Part shown: positions 25,548 to 34,438 of the stretch, piece after piece | How the letters are laid out: every line of letters begins with the position of its first letter | Numbering within the stretch: position 1 is the first letter of the stretch | Source of the DNA: Ignavibacteriales bacterium | Lineage (GTDB): Bacteria; Bacteroidota; Ignavibacteria; Tepidaquicellales; Tepidaquicellaceae | DNA: 64,000 bases | Direction: 5' to 3' | Assembly: GCA_020635255.1 (NCBI GenBank) | Contig: JACKAC010000001.1 | Coordinates: 1 to 64,000, forward strand | Notes under the pieces: model-generated | Seen by the model: only the letters and a program-made list of their open reading frames with translations | Database searches by the model: none | Told to the model about the DNA's origin: nothing | Translations under genes and position numbers: made by a program

Positions 25548-26750
25548 TTATTCGAGGTCGAAGTATTTTTTGAAGTTATTCCTTAACTCATCCGCAGATG
25601 GAGATACGGAGTCATATTCCCGGCGGGATACTATAATAGTCTTGCCTTCTTTTCTTTCGCGCCTGTATCCGAACAGGTGGAAAATATTCATCACTAAAAA
25701 ACGAGCAATATTAGTGTTAATTATATAAGAACTGGGCTCGTTGGGGTTTTTGTTTATTCCGGGCAGAATACCGAGAAGCTTTTCAGCATGGAGTTTGCGC
25801 ATGAAGCCGGAAATCCCCAGCCAAACCGGATTTATTAGATTTACAATGAAGAATCCCTCCCCGCCTAATTTCTGATACAATGGCATAAAAATATTTCCGT
25901 ACCGGGGAGACTTTATATCACCATCTTTATTCTTTGCAAGAATCTCACCTTTATTTACGATCTGAAAATTTACAAATCCCGGCTTCATTACAAAACCCTC
26001 GTCCTTTTTTAGCCTATATACATATGATATTTCGTATATCTTTCTCTCACCGGGTGAAGTTTTGGCAAGCGTGTGGTAATATTTATTAAAGTCTGGAATA
26101 TCATTCAAGTTAATGCATCCGGCGTTTTTGAGGAACTCCCAGATGATGGAAATGTGATTTTCAATTGAGGATAATGAATCGTGCTGACCTCCTTCAAATA
26201 TTACAGATGTGAGTCCGATCTCATTCAAACTGCTAAAAAGCGTGCCGTCCATTCTTTCCTCTAATCCTAATATAATAGGAGAAGGGATATCTTTGACCAT
26301 CTTTCTGCTTCTGAGAGTATCGCTGATCCCAAGGAAGGGGATACTTTCGGCAGAAGTTGTATGAAGGTCAAATAGAACCGGCCTGCCGTCGCTTGAGGAA
26401 ATTATCTCGTAAATGGTTTTAATTATTGAATCTCTTTCAGATAATTCATGTATCCCCGTTTCCTCTCCATTTTTATCCCATAACCTGTTGAGGTCTTTAT
26501 CAATGTATCGTTCACTTCGTCTGAGAGCTTCGAGGTTGCCGGCAAGAGCGTACATTGTTCCGTTGAAGGGGGGTTTTATTTTATTTAAGGTATGCAGTAC
26601 ATATTCTAGAGCAAATATACCTGATGGTTCATTTCCGTGCATACCCCCCAAAAAAATCGCCAGCGGACCCGGGGAGGTCCCGCCATACTTACCGATAATT
26701 CTACTTACTTTTACTTTTTTGTCTAATGGTTTACTATAAACTTCAATCAA
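25548..26750 (-). CDS. Succinylglutamate desuccinylase / aspartoacylase family protein
   Basis: Zinc hydrolase of the AstE/AspA (M14-like) family that removes acyl groups from N-acyl amino acids or opens related amides. The N-terminal domain (about 1-230) has the zinc ligands His38 and Glu41 in GGMHGNEPSG, the third ligand in FDLHTTSA (about 136), RLWDKNG-type substrate-binding residues near DKDLNRLW and the catalytic Glu in VIFEGGQH. The C-terminal 170 residues are beta-rich and form an extra domain longer than in AspA. It lies 4 bases downstream of the GCS2-CBS gene on the same strand, so the two form an operon. Confidence 0.88.
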   Translation of the reverse strand: MIEVYSKPLDKKVKVSRIIGKYGGTSPGPLAIFLGGMHGNEPSGIFALEYVLHTLNKIKPPFNGTMYALAGNLEALRRSERYIDKDLNRLWDKNGEETGIHELSERDSIIKTIYEIISSSDGRPVLFDLHTTSAESIPFLGISDTLRSRKMVKDIPSPIILGLEERMDGTLFSSLNEIGLTSVIFEGGQHDSLSSIENHISIIWEFLKNAGCINLNDIPDFNKYYHTLAKTSPGERKIYEISYVYRLKKDEGFVMKPGFVNFQIVNKGEILAKNKDGDIKSPRYGNIFMPLYQKLGGEGFFIVNLINPVWLGISGFMRKLHAEKLLGILPGINKNPNEPSSYIINTNIARFLVMNIFHLFGYRRERKEGKTIIVSRREYDSVSPSADELRNNFKKYFDLE

Positions 26751-26754
26751 AACG

Positions 26755-28653
26755 TTACTTGAGTTCTTTAAAAAGTCTTCGCGTTATCTTTAAAAAATCA
26801 TGCTCTGTTATGAGGCCAACTATCTTATTGTCTTTTAATACAACTGTGCAACTGAGGTTATTTTTCCTCATGTGACGCAGTACATCCTCAGTAAGAGCAT
26901 AAGGAGGTACTGAATAAACATCCTTTTGCATAATATCGGCGATTGTAAGGTCCTCCGTTGATTCCCCTTTCCTTTTTGCGAAGTGATGCATAATAATACC
27001 GGCAGTTACAATACCAACGAATTCACCATTTTTGTTTTCAACGGGTACGTGACGAATTTTTCGCCAGTCCATAATATTAACTACCAGTTCTATAGGATTG
27101 TCTTCATATACAGTTATCAAATCCTTAGACATTATTGCATGGACTTCCTTAAACCTGTTCACCCACCCTGCTTCATCTATATCCGCCGGTTCCCACTCAT
27201 GAACGGGTGTATTTTTTTTCTGCCTATTATAGATACCTGCAGTAAGTGCTATTACAGATTCGTCTTTGGTGGACTCCTTTTTCAGGTTATTAAATGAATC
27301 GGAGATCCATTGTGAACCGGTCCGTCCGGTTTTTACCCGCTTTTCTATGATTCCAAGATATTTTGTAATGTCATCACTATCGACATTTGCTTTTATTAAA
27401 CCGCTTGCTGCTATCGGGAGGAGCTCATCCAGTATCAGGTTTTGCGGGGTGACCGTTTTATCGTTTACCCACTTGAATTGTGCACCTAATCCTTGTCTTG
27501 CAGCACGAATAAAATTATCTTTTGCATCATCAAAGTCCATCATAGATGAAATATTCTCGTATTGTTCAGGTAGACCGCACATCATACCCAGCCAAAAAGC
27601 TGAATTTGCTGTTTCATCAATAATAGAAGGTCCTGAAGGTAATACCCTGTTTTCGATCCTGATGTGGGGCTTTTCATTGTAAACACCGTAGCAAACCCTA
27701 TTCCATCTGTAGACAGATCCGTTGTGTGTTCGCAAGGCTGTTAGTTTGGGTATCTTTCCCTTTAAAACCAATTCCATTGAGTTTTCTTCGATCTCCGGCT
27801 TTATCAAAACTTTGTGACGCGCAATGTCCTCCCTAAATATCTCAACAAAAGAGCTTCTCACCCACTCATTTCCAAAAGTTACCCGCGGCAATCTATCCCT
27901 TATTGAACTGTCGGTTTGGCGGACATCCACAGATTGTTGAAAAAGAGCTATTCTGGTTTCCCACCATAGTCTCTTTCCAAGTAATAGAGGGGAATTAGTA
28001 GCACTGGCGACCAAGGGAGCTGTTATTGCCTGCGCCCAGTTATACATACTTGCAAATTTTTCAGGATCTATTTGGAGATGTACTTGAAAACTCATATTAC
28101 TGCTCTCAAACATTACGGAGTCCGAACGGGTTATCAATTCATCAATACCGGCTATCCTGAACTCGAATGACTCACCTCTTAGTTTTTTCAACGCATCATC
28201 CAGAGCTTTATACCGTGGAATTGGTGTGATATTTTCAATTGTTAAATCGGAATGTCTTATTGTAGGTAGGATTCCTACCAGCATTACTCTATACCCGTCT
28301 TCTTCTATTGCTTCTTCAGCTTTTGCAATCTTTGCTGAGAGATCAGTTTCCATATCAGAAAAGCACTTACCCGTTAATTCCAGAGGGTCAAGATTGATTT
28401 CCAGATTGAACCGTGCAAGTTCTGTTGTATAGTGGTCATCGTTAATTTTATCAAGTGATTCCATAATTACAGGAGCAGGTCTGTATGATGAATCAATGAA
28501 ACAAACTTCCTGCTCGGCACCCATCCTGCAGATGCCGCTCTCCAGCATTCCATTTTCCAGCATAATATCGAGAGCTTTAATGTCATCGAGAAGATGCTGT
28601 ATAAATGAATTACTTTCTTTAGGATCTATTGCCTGTACTTTCCTATCTGACAT
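26755..28653 (-). CDS. GCS2-type glutamate-cysteine ligase domain fused to two CBS domains
   Basis: Fusion of a carboxylate-amine ligase domain of the GCS2 type (residues about 1-450; family includes YbdK and EgtA-like enzymes) to a pair of CBS domains (about 505-632). The ligase part starts RMGAEQEVCFID, the usual Glu-x-Glu metal/ATP loop, and has LEINLDPLEL, FQVHLQID and RIENRVLPSGP-like segments. CBS copies begin IMSKDLITVYEDNPIELVVN and DIMQKDVYSVPPYALTEDVL. CBS pairs usually bind adenine nucleotides, so allosteric control of the ligase is likely. The 632 residues are cytosolic. True substrates unknown; the downstream deacylase may act on the same kind of product. Confidence 0.85.
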   Translation of the reverse strand: MSDRKVQAIDPKESNSFIQHLLDDIKALDIMLENGMLESGICRMGAEQEVCFIDSSYRPAPVIMESLDKINDDHYTTELARFNLEINLDPLELTGKCFSDMETDLSAKIAKAEEAIEEDGYRVMLVGILPTIRHSDLTIENITPIPRYKALDDALKKLRGESFEFRIAGIDELITRSDSVMFESSNMSFQVHLQIDPEKFASMYNWAQAITAPLVASATNSPLLLGKRLWWETRIALFQQSVDVRQTDSSIRDRLPRVTFGNEWVRSSFVEIFREDIARHKVLIKPEIEENSMELVLKGKIPKLTALRTHNGSVYRWNRVCYGVYNEKPHIRIENRVLPSGPSIIDETANSAFWLGMMCGLPEQYENISSMMDFDDAKDNFIRAARQGLGAQFKWVNDKTVTPQNLILDELLPIAASGLIKANVDSDDITKYLGIIEKRVKTGRTGSQWISDSFNNLKKESTKDESVIALTAGIYNRQKKNTPVHEWEPADIDEAGWVNRFKEVHAIMSKDLITVYEDNPIELVVNIMDWRKIRHVPVENKNGEFVGIVTAGIIMHHFAKRKGESTEDLTIADIMQKDVYSVPPYALTEDVLRHMRKNNLSCTVVLKDNKIVGLITEHDFLKITRRLFKELK

Positions 28654-28722
28654 TTTGTTGGTTAGGTCTTATAATATACTGACACTATTGTCTTAATGGC
28701 AATGATATATGTCACAAGGTAA

Positions 28723-28755
28723 TAAAAAAGCCTTTAAAGCATTGCTTTAAAGGCT
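28723..28755 (-). terminator. Intrinsic terminator after tRNA-Leu
   Basis: On the minus strand AGCCTTTAAAGC and GCTTTAAAGGCT form a 12-bp stem with a 3-base loop and a following T run. The stem begins at the last base of the encoded CCA end of the tRNA. Confidence 0.88.
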
Positions 28756-28843
28756 GGTACCCGGGACCGGGGTCGAACCGGTACTGCCCTTGCAGGCAAC
28801 AGGATTTTAAGTCCTGCGCGTCTACCAATTCCGCCACCCGGGC
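28755..28843 (-). tRNA. tRNA-Leu (TAA)
   Basis: Minus-strand class II tRNA. The 5' acceptor GCCCGGG pairs with CCCGGGT (a G-U at the end), the D arm carries GGCGGAATTGGTAGACGC, the anticodon stem CAGGA/TCCTG encloses CTTAAAA with anticodon TAA, a long variable arm TTGCCTGCAAGGGCAG follows, and the T arm has TTCGACC. The 3' ACCA is encoded, unlike the tRNA-Val at 4018. Confidence 0.96.
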
Positions 28844-29097
28844 GCTTAGAACTGTCAAGTTACCATTTTTGCGGGTTTTTTTCCATACTAATATATATAA
28901 TACATTAGGATATTATATAGTTATAATGCTATTGAAGGTCCAGATATAATTAGGGTTAGTGATATTAGTATTGAATAAACAATATTTATTTCGCGCAACA
29001 TTATGGTAGAAGTGGCATGGTAATTGTAATATTATTATTTGCAATGGGATTATTATCTCTTAGACGGTTTTTATTTTAACAAAAAATTTATATATTC

Positions 29098-29574
29098 ATG
29101 CAGAATACTGCTGTAAATTCAGACCTCAAAAAACCAGGTATGAGCAATACGATAAAAGTTGTTTTATCTATTATTGTAGAAGTAGCTATCATTGCTGTAT
29201 GGCTTATTGTGCTTGCTCCCTGGTATAATTCAACCCAGATCATAGCTGAAAATATTTCAAATTCCGGCACAAAGGAATCTATTTATAATCCTCCTATTAG
29301 TGACATTAAGCAATACCGTATGATTTATAGATATAACGGATCAAGAGATTTGATCATTGACCTAATGGAGGAAGATAGAGCAAAATTTGCAGTTGTATAT
29401 CATGGGGATTCTAATTTTGAACTGACATTGCTCACAAACGAGAGACAAGAGTACAGAATTATTACCGATCAAAAAGGACCGTTTGAATTTGTTCAGTCAG
29501 TTGACGTTCCCTATACAGGACCTTACCTGATAAAAGTGCAAACAGTTGGTGATTGGTCAATAGAGCAAAGATAA
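29098..29574 (+). CDS. Single-pass membrane protein with extracytoplasmic beta domain, unknown
   Basis: A 158-residue protein. Residues 1-18 are polar, about 19-43 form one transmembrane helix (VVLSIIVEVAIIAVWLIVLA), and the rest is outside the membrane. The C-terminal part has a beta-sandwich pattern of alternating hydrophobic residues (FAVVYHGDSNFELTLLTNER, then GPYLIKVQTVGDWSIEQR), like small GOLD-type or lectin-like modules; this is a fold impression only. It is monocistronic, between tRNA-Leu and a bidirectional terminator. The upstream 254 bases contain no ORF or RNA gene that I can see. Confidence 0.75.
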   Translation: MQNTAVNSDLKKPGMSNTIKVVLSIIVEVAIIAVWLIVLAPWYNSTQIIAENISNSGTKESIYNPPISDIKQYRMIYRYNGSRDLIIDLMEEDRAKFAVVYHGDSNFELTLLTNERQEYRIITDQKGPFEFVQSVDVPYTGPYLIKVQTVGDWSIEQR

Positions 29575-29631
29575 GGTAGTTTGCACATTGAAAGAGTTTT
29601 AAAGTAGTAAAAATAAATAGGGTAAGTAAAG

Positions 29632-29665
29632 AAAAAGGGTGTTAGTTTAACACCCTTTTTTTATT
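29632..29665. terminator. Bidirectional intrinsic terminator
   Basis: AAAGGGTGTTA and TAACACCCTTT pair around a 3-base loop, with an A run before and a T run after, so it can stop transcription from both sides. It lies between convergent genes ending at 29574 and 29690. Confidence 0.88.
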
Positions 29666-29689
29666 ATCTATATTAGAATTATTATTGTA

Positions 29690-30475
29690 CTATTTGTAGA
29701 ATATCTTAATTCGGTCTATCTCTTTCGAGAGTTCAGGTATGTATTTAGGGTTTAAGCGCATTGCAATTTCCCAATCTTTCATTGCTTCCCTGTATTGTCC
29801 GGTAAGTTTATAAATAACACCTCTATTGTAGTATGCTTTAGCAAGTCTCGGGTCTATCTCTATTACCTTTGTATACATTATGAGTGATGAGTCATACTGC
29901 TGTATGTAATCATAAACGACACCCTTATTAAAATAAGCAATTGTATCATCAGGTCTGATGAATATTGCCGTATCATAGTCTCTTAACGCAAGCTGATAAT
30001 GCTTTAGCCTTTCATGAGCATTACCTCTATTATGGTATGCAGAATTATTTGTCTTTACCTGAGCAATGTATCTATCATAGTCTCGGATAGCTTCTTCATA
30101 TAGTTTTATGTTTTGCAGATGATTTCCTCTATCCAGGGATGCCTCTGGGCTAAGTGAATCCCTGTCACCAAGGTAGTTATTTTTTTCCCATTCGTGAATA
30201 TTATAAACCTTGTAAATGCTATCACGGGGAATGTTATACCCGTCATGGAAAGTATCTAAAGTATCCTGATAATCATAATATCCCTTTCCATATACGTCAG
30301 TACTATCATAATATGGCTGGTTAGTACCCGGGACTGTAGAACCAGTTAGCTTAGACACATCCACACTGACTTCTGAAGCAGTATTGTTAGCTTTCTGGCA
30401 TCCTGTTAAGACAAGAATTATAAACAGGATCAGATTAATTGCAAATACAAAATAATATTTTTTGAGTATGCCCAT
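29690..30475 (-). CDS. TPR repeat lipoprotein
   Basis: Lipoprotein of 261 residues with a lipobox LTGC (Cys about 26) after a hydrophobic signal. A low-complexity stretch to about 110 precedes four tetratricopeptide repeats. Repeat hallmarks are visible in SLDRGNHLQNIKLYEEAIRD, AYHNRGNAHERLKHYQLALR, AYFNKGVVYDYIQQYDSSLI and AYYNRGVIYKLTGQYREAMK. TPR lipoproteins usually scaffold outer-membrane complexes; the partner here is unknown. It is preceded by a 200-base gap without ORF. A terminator is shared with the convergent gene. Confidence 0.88.
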   Translation of the reverse strand: MGILKKYYFVFAINLILFIILVLTGCQKANNTASEVSVDVSKLTGSTVPGTNQPYYDSTDVYGKGYYDYQDTLDTFHDGYNIPRDSIYKVYNIHEWEKNNYLGDRDSLSPEASLDRGNHLQNIKLYEEAIRDYDRYIAQVKTNNSAYHNRGNAHERLKHYQLALRDYDTAIFIRPDDTIAYFNKGVVYDYIQQYDSSLIMYTKVIEIDPRLAKAYYNRGVIYKLTGQYREAMKDWEIAMRLNPKYIPELSKEIDRIKIFYK

Positions 30476-30675
30476 AATATAAATTAAAGTTTATTATATC
30501 GATAGTTTAGCAACTATCCTGGACTTAATAGACTCTCAAGAAAGCAGAATTTTACTACTTCTCTGGAGTCAGTTAAGTAACAAGATAACAGTAGCTTGCC
30601 CACTTTTTAGGGAATAAGTTGACAAAAAACTATCAAAATATATACAGTAAATTACAATTTTTGTACCAAAAAAAG

Positions 30676-31668
30676 CTAATTCATCATGAATTTTACAAAA
30701 TCTCTAGAGGTAATAGGACCAAAGTAATGATGCATGTCCACCTCATCCAGAATCCTTTCAATTTCAGTTTCTTCAAATTTGGTGTTAATTAAAAGTTCTT
30801 CGATCTCGAGCATTTCGCCATGAGCCAGAAAGTCTCCATAGATCTTTATATCAGTAATAATCCCATCTTTTACATGGAGTCTCATATCAACCTGCCCGAA
30901 TTCAAACCGGTTTATTTTTTTGATATTAAATTCGGGTGACCTACCGTAATTCCAGTTCCATGCGCGGTATTTCTCATTCGATAGTTTATCGACCTTTTCC
31001 CATTCCTCATCACTAAGCTCATAAACCGATGAGGGTTCGTTTTCAAAAATCTTCTTTATCAACCTTTCTCGGAATTCTTCAATTGTAATAATTTCCGAAA
31101 GAAATTCGGTAATATTTGCAACTCTACTCCGGACTGATTTAATACCTTTGCTTTCAATTTTATCTGTTTTTACATTTAAAGCTTCAACAACATCCTCAAG
31201 AGTTGAATTAAAAAGAAGAGTACCGTGGCTGAGCATCGATTTTGTATTGGAGAATTGCGCATTGCCGGAGATCTTTCTCCCCTCAACAATAATGTCATTT
31301 CGTCCGCTGAGTTCTGCGCTCACTCCCATGTCTTTCAGAGTATCTATGACCGGCTGAGTAAATTTTTTAAAATTATGAAGGCTCTTAATATCATACTTTG
31401 TCATAAAGCTGAAATTAAGGTTACCGCGATCGTGATAAACTGCACCGCCCCCGGAGACACGCCTTACAACGTGAATATTGTTTGCTTTGACGTAGTCAGA
31501 ATTGATTTCTTCAATTGTGTTCTGATGTTTGCCGATTATAATGGAAGGTTCATTGATGTAAAAAAGCAGGTAATTCTTTCCCTCAAAGTCGAGATTGCGT
31601 ACACAATATTCCTCGAGAGCAAGATTAATCGTCGGATCGTTAATGTCTTTATTATTTATTAACTGCAT
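30676..31668 (-). CDS. lplA: Lipoate-protein ligase A
   Basis: Activates lipoate with ATP and attaches it to the E2 subunits of 2-oxo acid dehydrogenases and to GcvH. The 330 residues show the family core: YINEPSIIIGKHQNTIEEIN, VVRRVSGGGAVYHDRGNLNF (RRxxGGGxVxHD motif), SGRNDIIVEGRKISGNAQF and the catalytic Lys region. The C-terminal accessory domain (about 255-330) is present, so it is the two-domain bacterial form. It lies 7 bases after the PIG-L gene on the same strand. Confidence 0.95.
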   Translation of the reverse strand: MQLINNKDINDPTINLALEEYCVRNLDFEGKNYLLFYINEPSIIIGKHQNTIEEINSDYVKANNIHVVRRVSGGGAVYHDRGNLNFSFMTKYDIKSLHNFKKFTQPVIDTLKDMGVSAELSGRNDIIVEGRKISGNAQFSNTKSMLSHGTLLFNSTLEDVVEALNVKTDKIESKGIKSVRSRVANITEFLSEIITIEEFRERLIKKIFENEPSSVYELSDEEWEKVDKLSNEKYRAWNWNYGRSPEFNIKKINRFEFGQVDMRLHVKDGIITDIKIYGDFLAHGEMLEIEELLINTKFEETEIERILDEVDMHHYFGPITSRDFVKFMMN

Positions 31669-31675
31669 AGAGTAA

Positions 31676-32398
31676 TTATGGTTTTAAGTTCTTTGTAATA
31701 TCATCCAGCATAGGCTTAAAGTCCTCCTGAAAGAATTCGTAATAGGTCTTATCGCCCTGTATATCCATTATGCCAGTTTTTTCTATCGTTTCTTTATATG
31801 TTTCATAACATAAAAGTCCGTCTTTCATTTTTTGTTTATCTTCTTCGGTAACGTCAATAGCGCAGTCCAGTATATCATCCGATGAACCATTAATATGGAA
31901 GATATTGTCTTCGTTTGCTTTTTTTGCATCTTTTTCACTCAGTGTGAAGAATGCAAGCCTTTTTAGATAGTCCGCTCCTTCATCTTTCATTTGGAGATAG
32001 ACTCTTTTAACAACGGCATGCTGAACCAGGTGGTCATGGAAACCGCTTATTCCGTGAACTGGATAGGTTACCAAAATATCAGGTTTGATCCTCTCGATTT
32101 CCTCGCGCACTATTTTTTCGATTTCGCGGGGATCCATTTCCTTTAGCCCACTGTCAGGTAGATCTAGGACGGTCATGCCGGTAAGCCCGAGAGCTTTCTC
32201 AACATTAAGCATCTCTTTATACCGGACTTCGCCCATTTCTTCGACAGATAAACCAAGCTTATGTCTTTGCTTTGTAGCCCCTCCTTTTGTAAGTGTGAGG
32301 AGGTATATCTCATGTCCAGCTCTCTGCTGTGCAGAGATACCCAAGGCAGGTCCAAACGATTCATCGTCTGGGTGTGGAAATATATAAAGTATCTTCAT
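31676..32398 (-). CDS. PIG-L/LmbE family deacetylase
   Basis: Zinc N-deacetylase of the LmbE/PIG-L family, acting on GlcNAc-containing small molecules. The metal-binding motif is PHPDDESFG (residues 8-16) and the second His is in HGISGFHDHLVQHAVV. The 240-residue length matches BshB-type bacillithiol or mycothiol-pathway deacetylases. bshA and bshC are not seen nearby, so thiol biosynthesis is only one possibility. It lies 2 bases after the GH5-like gene and 7 bases before lplA. Confidence 0.88.
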   Translation of the reverse strand: MKILYIFPHPDDESFGPALGISAQQRAGHEIYLLTLTKGGATKQRHKLGLSVEEMGEVRYKEMLNVEKALGLTGMTVLDLPDSGLKEMDPREIEKIVREEIERIKPDILVTYPVHGISGFHDHLVQHAVVKRVYLQMKDEGADYLKRLAFFTLSEKDAKKANEDNIFHINGSSDDILDCAIDVTEEDKQKMKDGLLCYETYKETIEKTGIMDIQGDKTYYEFFQEDFKPMLDDITKNLKP

Positions 32399-32400
32399 TC

Positions 32401-33468
32401 TTAATTCCTTAAAATTTTGTTTTGTTTATGAATTACATCTCTAAAATTATCTTGCTTTGTGAATCCGTAATTGTGTCCGTCCTTTGACCATCCTTGTGCT
32501 TCGAATGACCATAACAGAAAGCCTTGAATACCCTTTTTGAAATACTTTTCCATTTCGTTCTCTACTATTTTTATCCGATCGAGTTTCAGATTGTTTTTGT
32601 AGCCAATCTCTCCAAGGTAGAAAGGTTTTTTTAATTCCCGGGCAATAGAGATATTCTTGCCTATGTAATTTCTCCACAGCCACTTAAGAGTGAATGGAAA
32701 GGTAATACTCTTCCCGAATTTTTTCAGCCATAATCTTTTTACGAGGAGCGGTATATATGTAATATAATAGTTTGTAAGTTCAAATAATTTGGCAGAATAA
32801 TGTTTTCCCTTGAATCTGTATAAAGTATCAAGTCTTTCAGCTATTGTCGCGTCAAAACTATAATCATGAACAGAGACTGCATCGAGAAAGGGTATTTCGT
32901 AGAGTTTCCGAAAGTTCTTTGTAGAAAAACGTGTAAGCTCTCCTCCATATTTACTTCCCAGGCCTCCTATCGTGCCTATTGAAAGCAAATGATTCTCATC
33001 TGCTTTCTTTATTCGAGTGGCTACATCGCGAATGAAGTTATAGAAAACATCGAATGAATCGGATTCAGGTTCATTAATTACTTCCCAGAGCAGAATTACC
33101 GGTGTATCCTTGAGAGCAGATACCATTTTTATCGCATATGGGAGATAAGTATTTTTATAACCTGTAGCAAACCATTCATCATTCACAACATAATCCTGCA
33201 TATAACCCCATTTATCTGCAAGTACAGGAATCAGGTATATAGAGAACTTGTTTGCTGTATTACAAAGATCGATAAGCTTTTCAGGTTTAAGAGGTTCAAA
33301 TGCCCAGAACCTTATGACTTTGAATCCTTCATTGAACGCATCTTCTATCATCCTGTCCGAAACATTCTTTTCCATAAAAGCCAGTTCATACATATTACAT
33401 CCTACAAAACGGAATGGTTTACTATTAACGGAAAAATTTCCGTTTGTATTTTTTACAAAGCTAGTCAA
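32401..33468 (-). CDS. GH5-like glycoside hydrolase (mannanase-type)
   Basis: Clan A (TIM-barrel) glycosidase similar to GH5 beta-mannanases. About 355 residues from TTG 33468. The barrel start is KPFRFVGCNMYELAF; GFKVIRFWAFEPL follows; the acid/base Glu is in WEVINEPES and the nucleophile Glu in YLGEIGYK; the C-terminal aromatic strand is FLLWSFEAQGWSKDGH. The frame extends to ATG 33519, but those first codons coincide with the terminator of the livH gene, so an N-terminal start there is unlikely; TTG 33468 leaves no signal peptide, suggesting a cytosolic enzyme acting on imported oligosaccharides. An unusually long loop (about 210-260) is present. Confidence 0.8.
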   Translation of the reverse strand: MTSFVKNTNGNFSVNSKPFRFVGCNMYELAFMEKNVSDRMIEDAFNEGFKVIRFWAFEPLKPEKLIDLCNTANKFSIYLIPVLADKWGYMQDYVVNDEWFATGYKNTYLPYAIKMVSALKDTPVILLWEVINEPESDSFDVFYNFIRDVATRIKKADENHLLSIGTIGGLGSKYGGELTRFSTKNFRKLYEIPFLDAVSVHDYSFDATIAERLDTLYRFKGKHYSAKLFELTNYYITYIPLLVKRLWLKKFGKSITFPFTLKWLWRNYIGKNISIARELKKPFYLGEIGYKNNLKLDRIKIVENEMEKYFKKGIQGFLLWSFEAQGWSKDGHNYGFTKQDNFRDVIHKQNKILRN

Positions 33469-33487
33469 GTCGGTTGATGTTGTAAAC

Positions 33488-33517
33488 AAAAAAAGCAGTC
33501 CCGGAATCCGGAACTGC
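33488..33517 (-). terminator. Intrinsic terminator after livH
   Basis: On the minus strand GCAGTTCCGG and CCGGGACTGC form a stem with a small loop and one G-T pair, followed by seven T. It lies 22 bases after the livH stop and overlaps the first codons of the longest possible reading frame of the next gene. Confidence 0.85.
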
Positions 33518-33538
33518 AAATTGTAAAGATAAACTTCT

Positions 33539-34435
33539 CTAAACTTTTTCTATCTCTTTAGTTCCAAGCAGTCCCGTCGGTTTAAATATCAGGATTATTA
33601 TGAGTATCGCAAATGCTACCGCGTCCCTGAAAGTAGGGGACAAATATCCAACTGTTAAAGTTTCTACTACGCCAATGACTAAGCCACCTAGTGCCGCACC
33701 CGGAAAATTGCCTATTCCACCAAGAACCGCCGCAATGAACGCTTTCAACCCGGGTAACAATCCCATCAGTGGGTCAATGCTGGGGTAGTTTATACTATAT
33801 AAAATTCCTGCCGCCCCTGCTAGAGCCGACCCTATTGCAAATGTGAAAGATATAACTGTATCTATGTTGATTCCCATTAAAGATGAAGCAGTCATATTAT
33901 TTGAGACAGCGCGGATAGCTGTTCCAATCTTTGTCTTCATAACAATAAATCTCAAAGCGAGCATCAGAATTATCGCAGAAATAATAACGACGATCTGGTT
34001 TGAATCTATTTGCGCACCGCCAACGGAAATTTTATACCCCTCAAGGATATTTGGGAATGACCTTGGCGCGGCTCCAAAAATAAGCTGACCCGTATATTGA
34101 AGAAACAGGGAAACACCGATGGCAGTTATGAGAACAGTTAGTTTGGAAGATCTTCTAAGCGGGCGGTAAGCAAGTTTTTCTATAGTTACACCAATGGCGG
34201 CTGTGATTATCATCGTCAGCAGAAGAATTATCAACGCCATAGGGAGGTTACTGGTATCAATCCCGAATGCTTTTGCAAGATAATATCCTGAGAAAGCCCC
34301 AAGCATAAAAACCTCACCGTGGGCAAAGTTTATGAACTTAAGTATTCCATATACCATAGTATACCCCAGTGCTATGAGGGCATAAATGCTTCCTAGTGAA
34401 AGACCGTTTATTAGCTGTTGAATAAACTCACTCAT
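33539..34435 (-). CDS. livH: Branched-chain amino acid ABC transporter permease LivH
   Basis: Inner-membrane permease subunit of the LIV-type transporter. The 298 residues begin FIQQLINGLSLGSIYALIAL, the family N terminus, then GYTMVYGILKFINFAHGEVF and GMNIxTVI-like segments; eight or more hydrophobic helices are visible. The loop that contacts the ATPase, LLPGLKAFIAAVLGGIGNFP, is intact. It overlaps no other gene: the substrate-binding protein ends 3 bases upstream. LivM and the two ATPases are not in this window. Confidence 0.93.
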   Translation of the reverse strand: MSEFIQQLINGLSLGSIYALIALGYTMVYGILKFINFAHGEVFMLGAFSGYYLAKAFGIDTSNLPMALIILLLTMIITAAIGVTIEKLAYRPLRRSSKLTVLITAIGVSLFLQYTGQLIFGAAPRSFPNILEGYKISVGGAQIDSNQIVVIISAIILMLALRFIVMKTKIGTAIRAVSNNMTASSLMGINIDTVISFTFAIGSALAGAAGILYSINYPSIDPLMGLLPGLKAFIAAVLGGIGNFPGAALGGLVIGVVETLTVGYLSPTFRDAVAFAILIIILIFKPTGLLGTKEIEKV

Positions 34436-34438
34436 ATA

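Noticed and set aside
30600..30660. TTGACA followed by AT-rich sequence, considered as a plus-strand promoter
   Set aside because: The genes on both sides are on the minus strand, so a plus-strand promoter has nothing to serve; AT-rich DNA gives such matches by chance.
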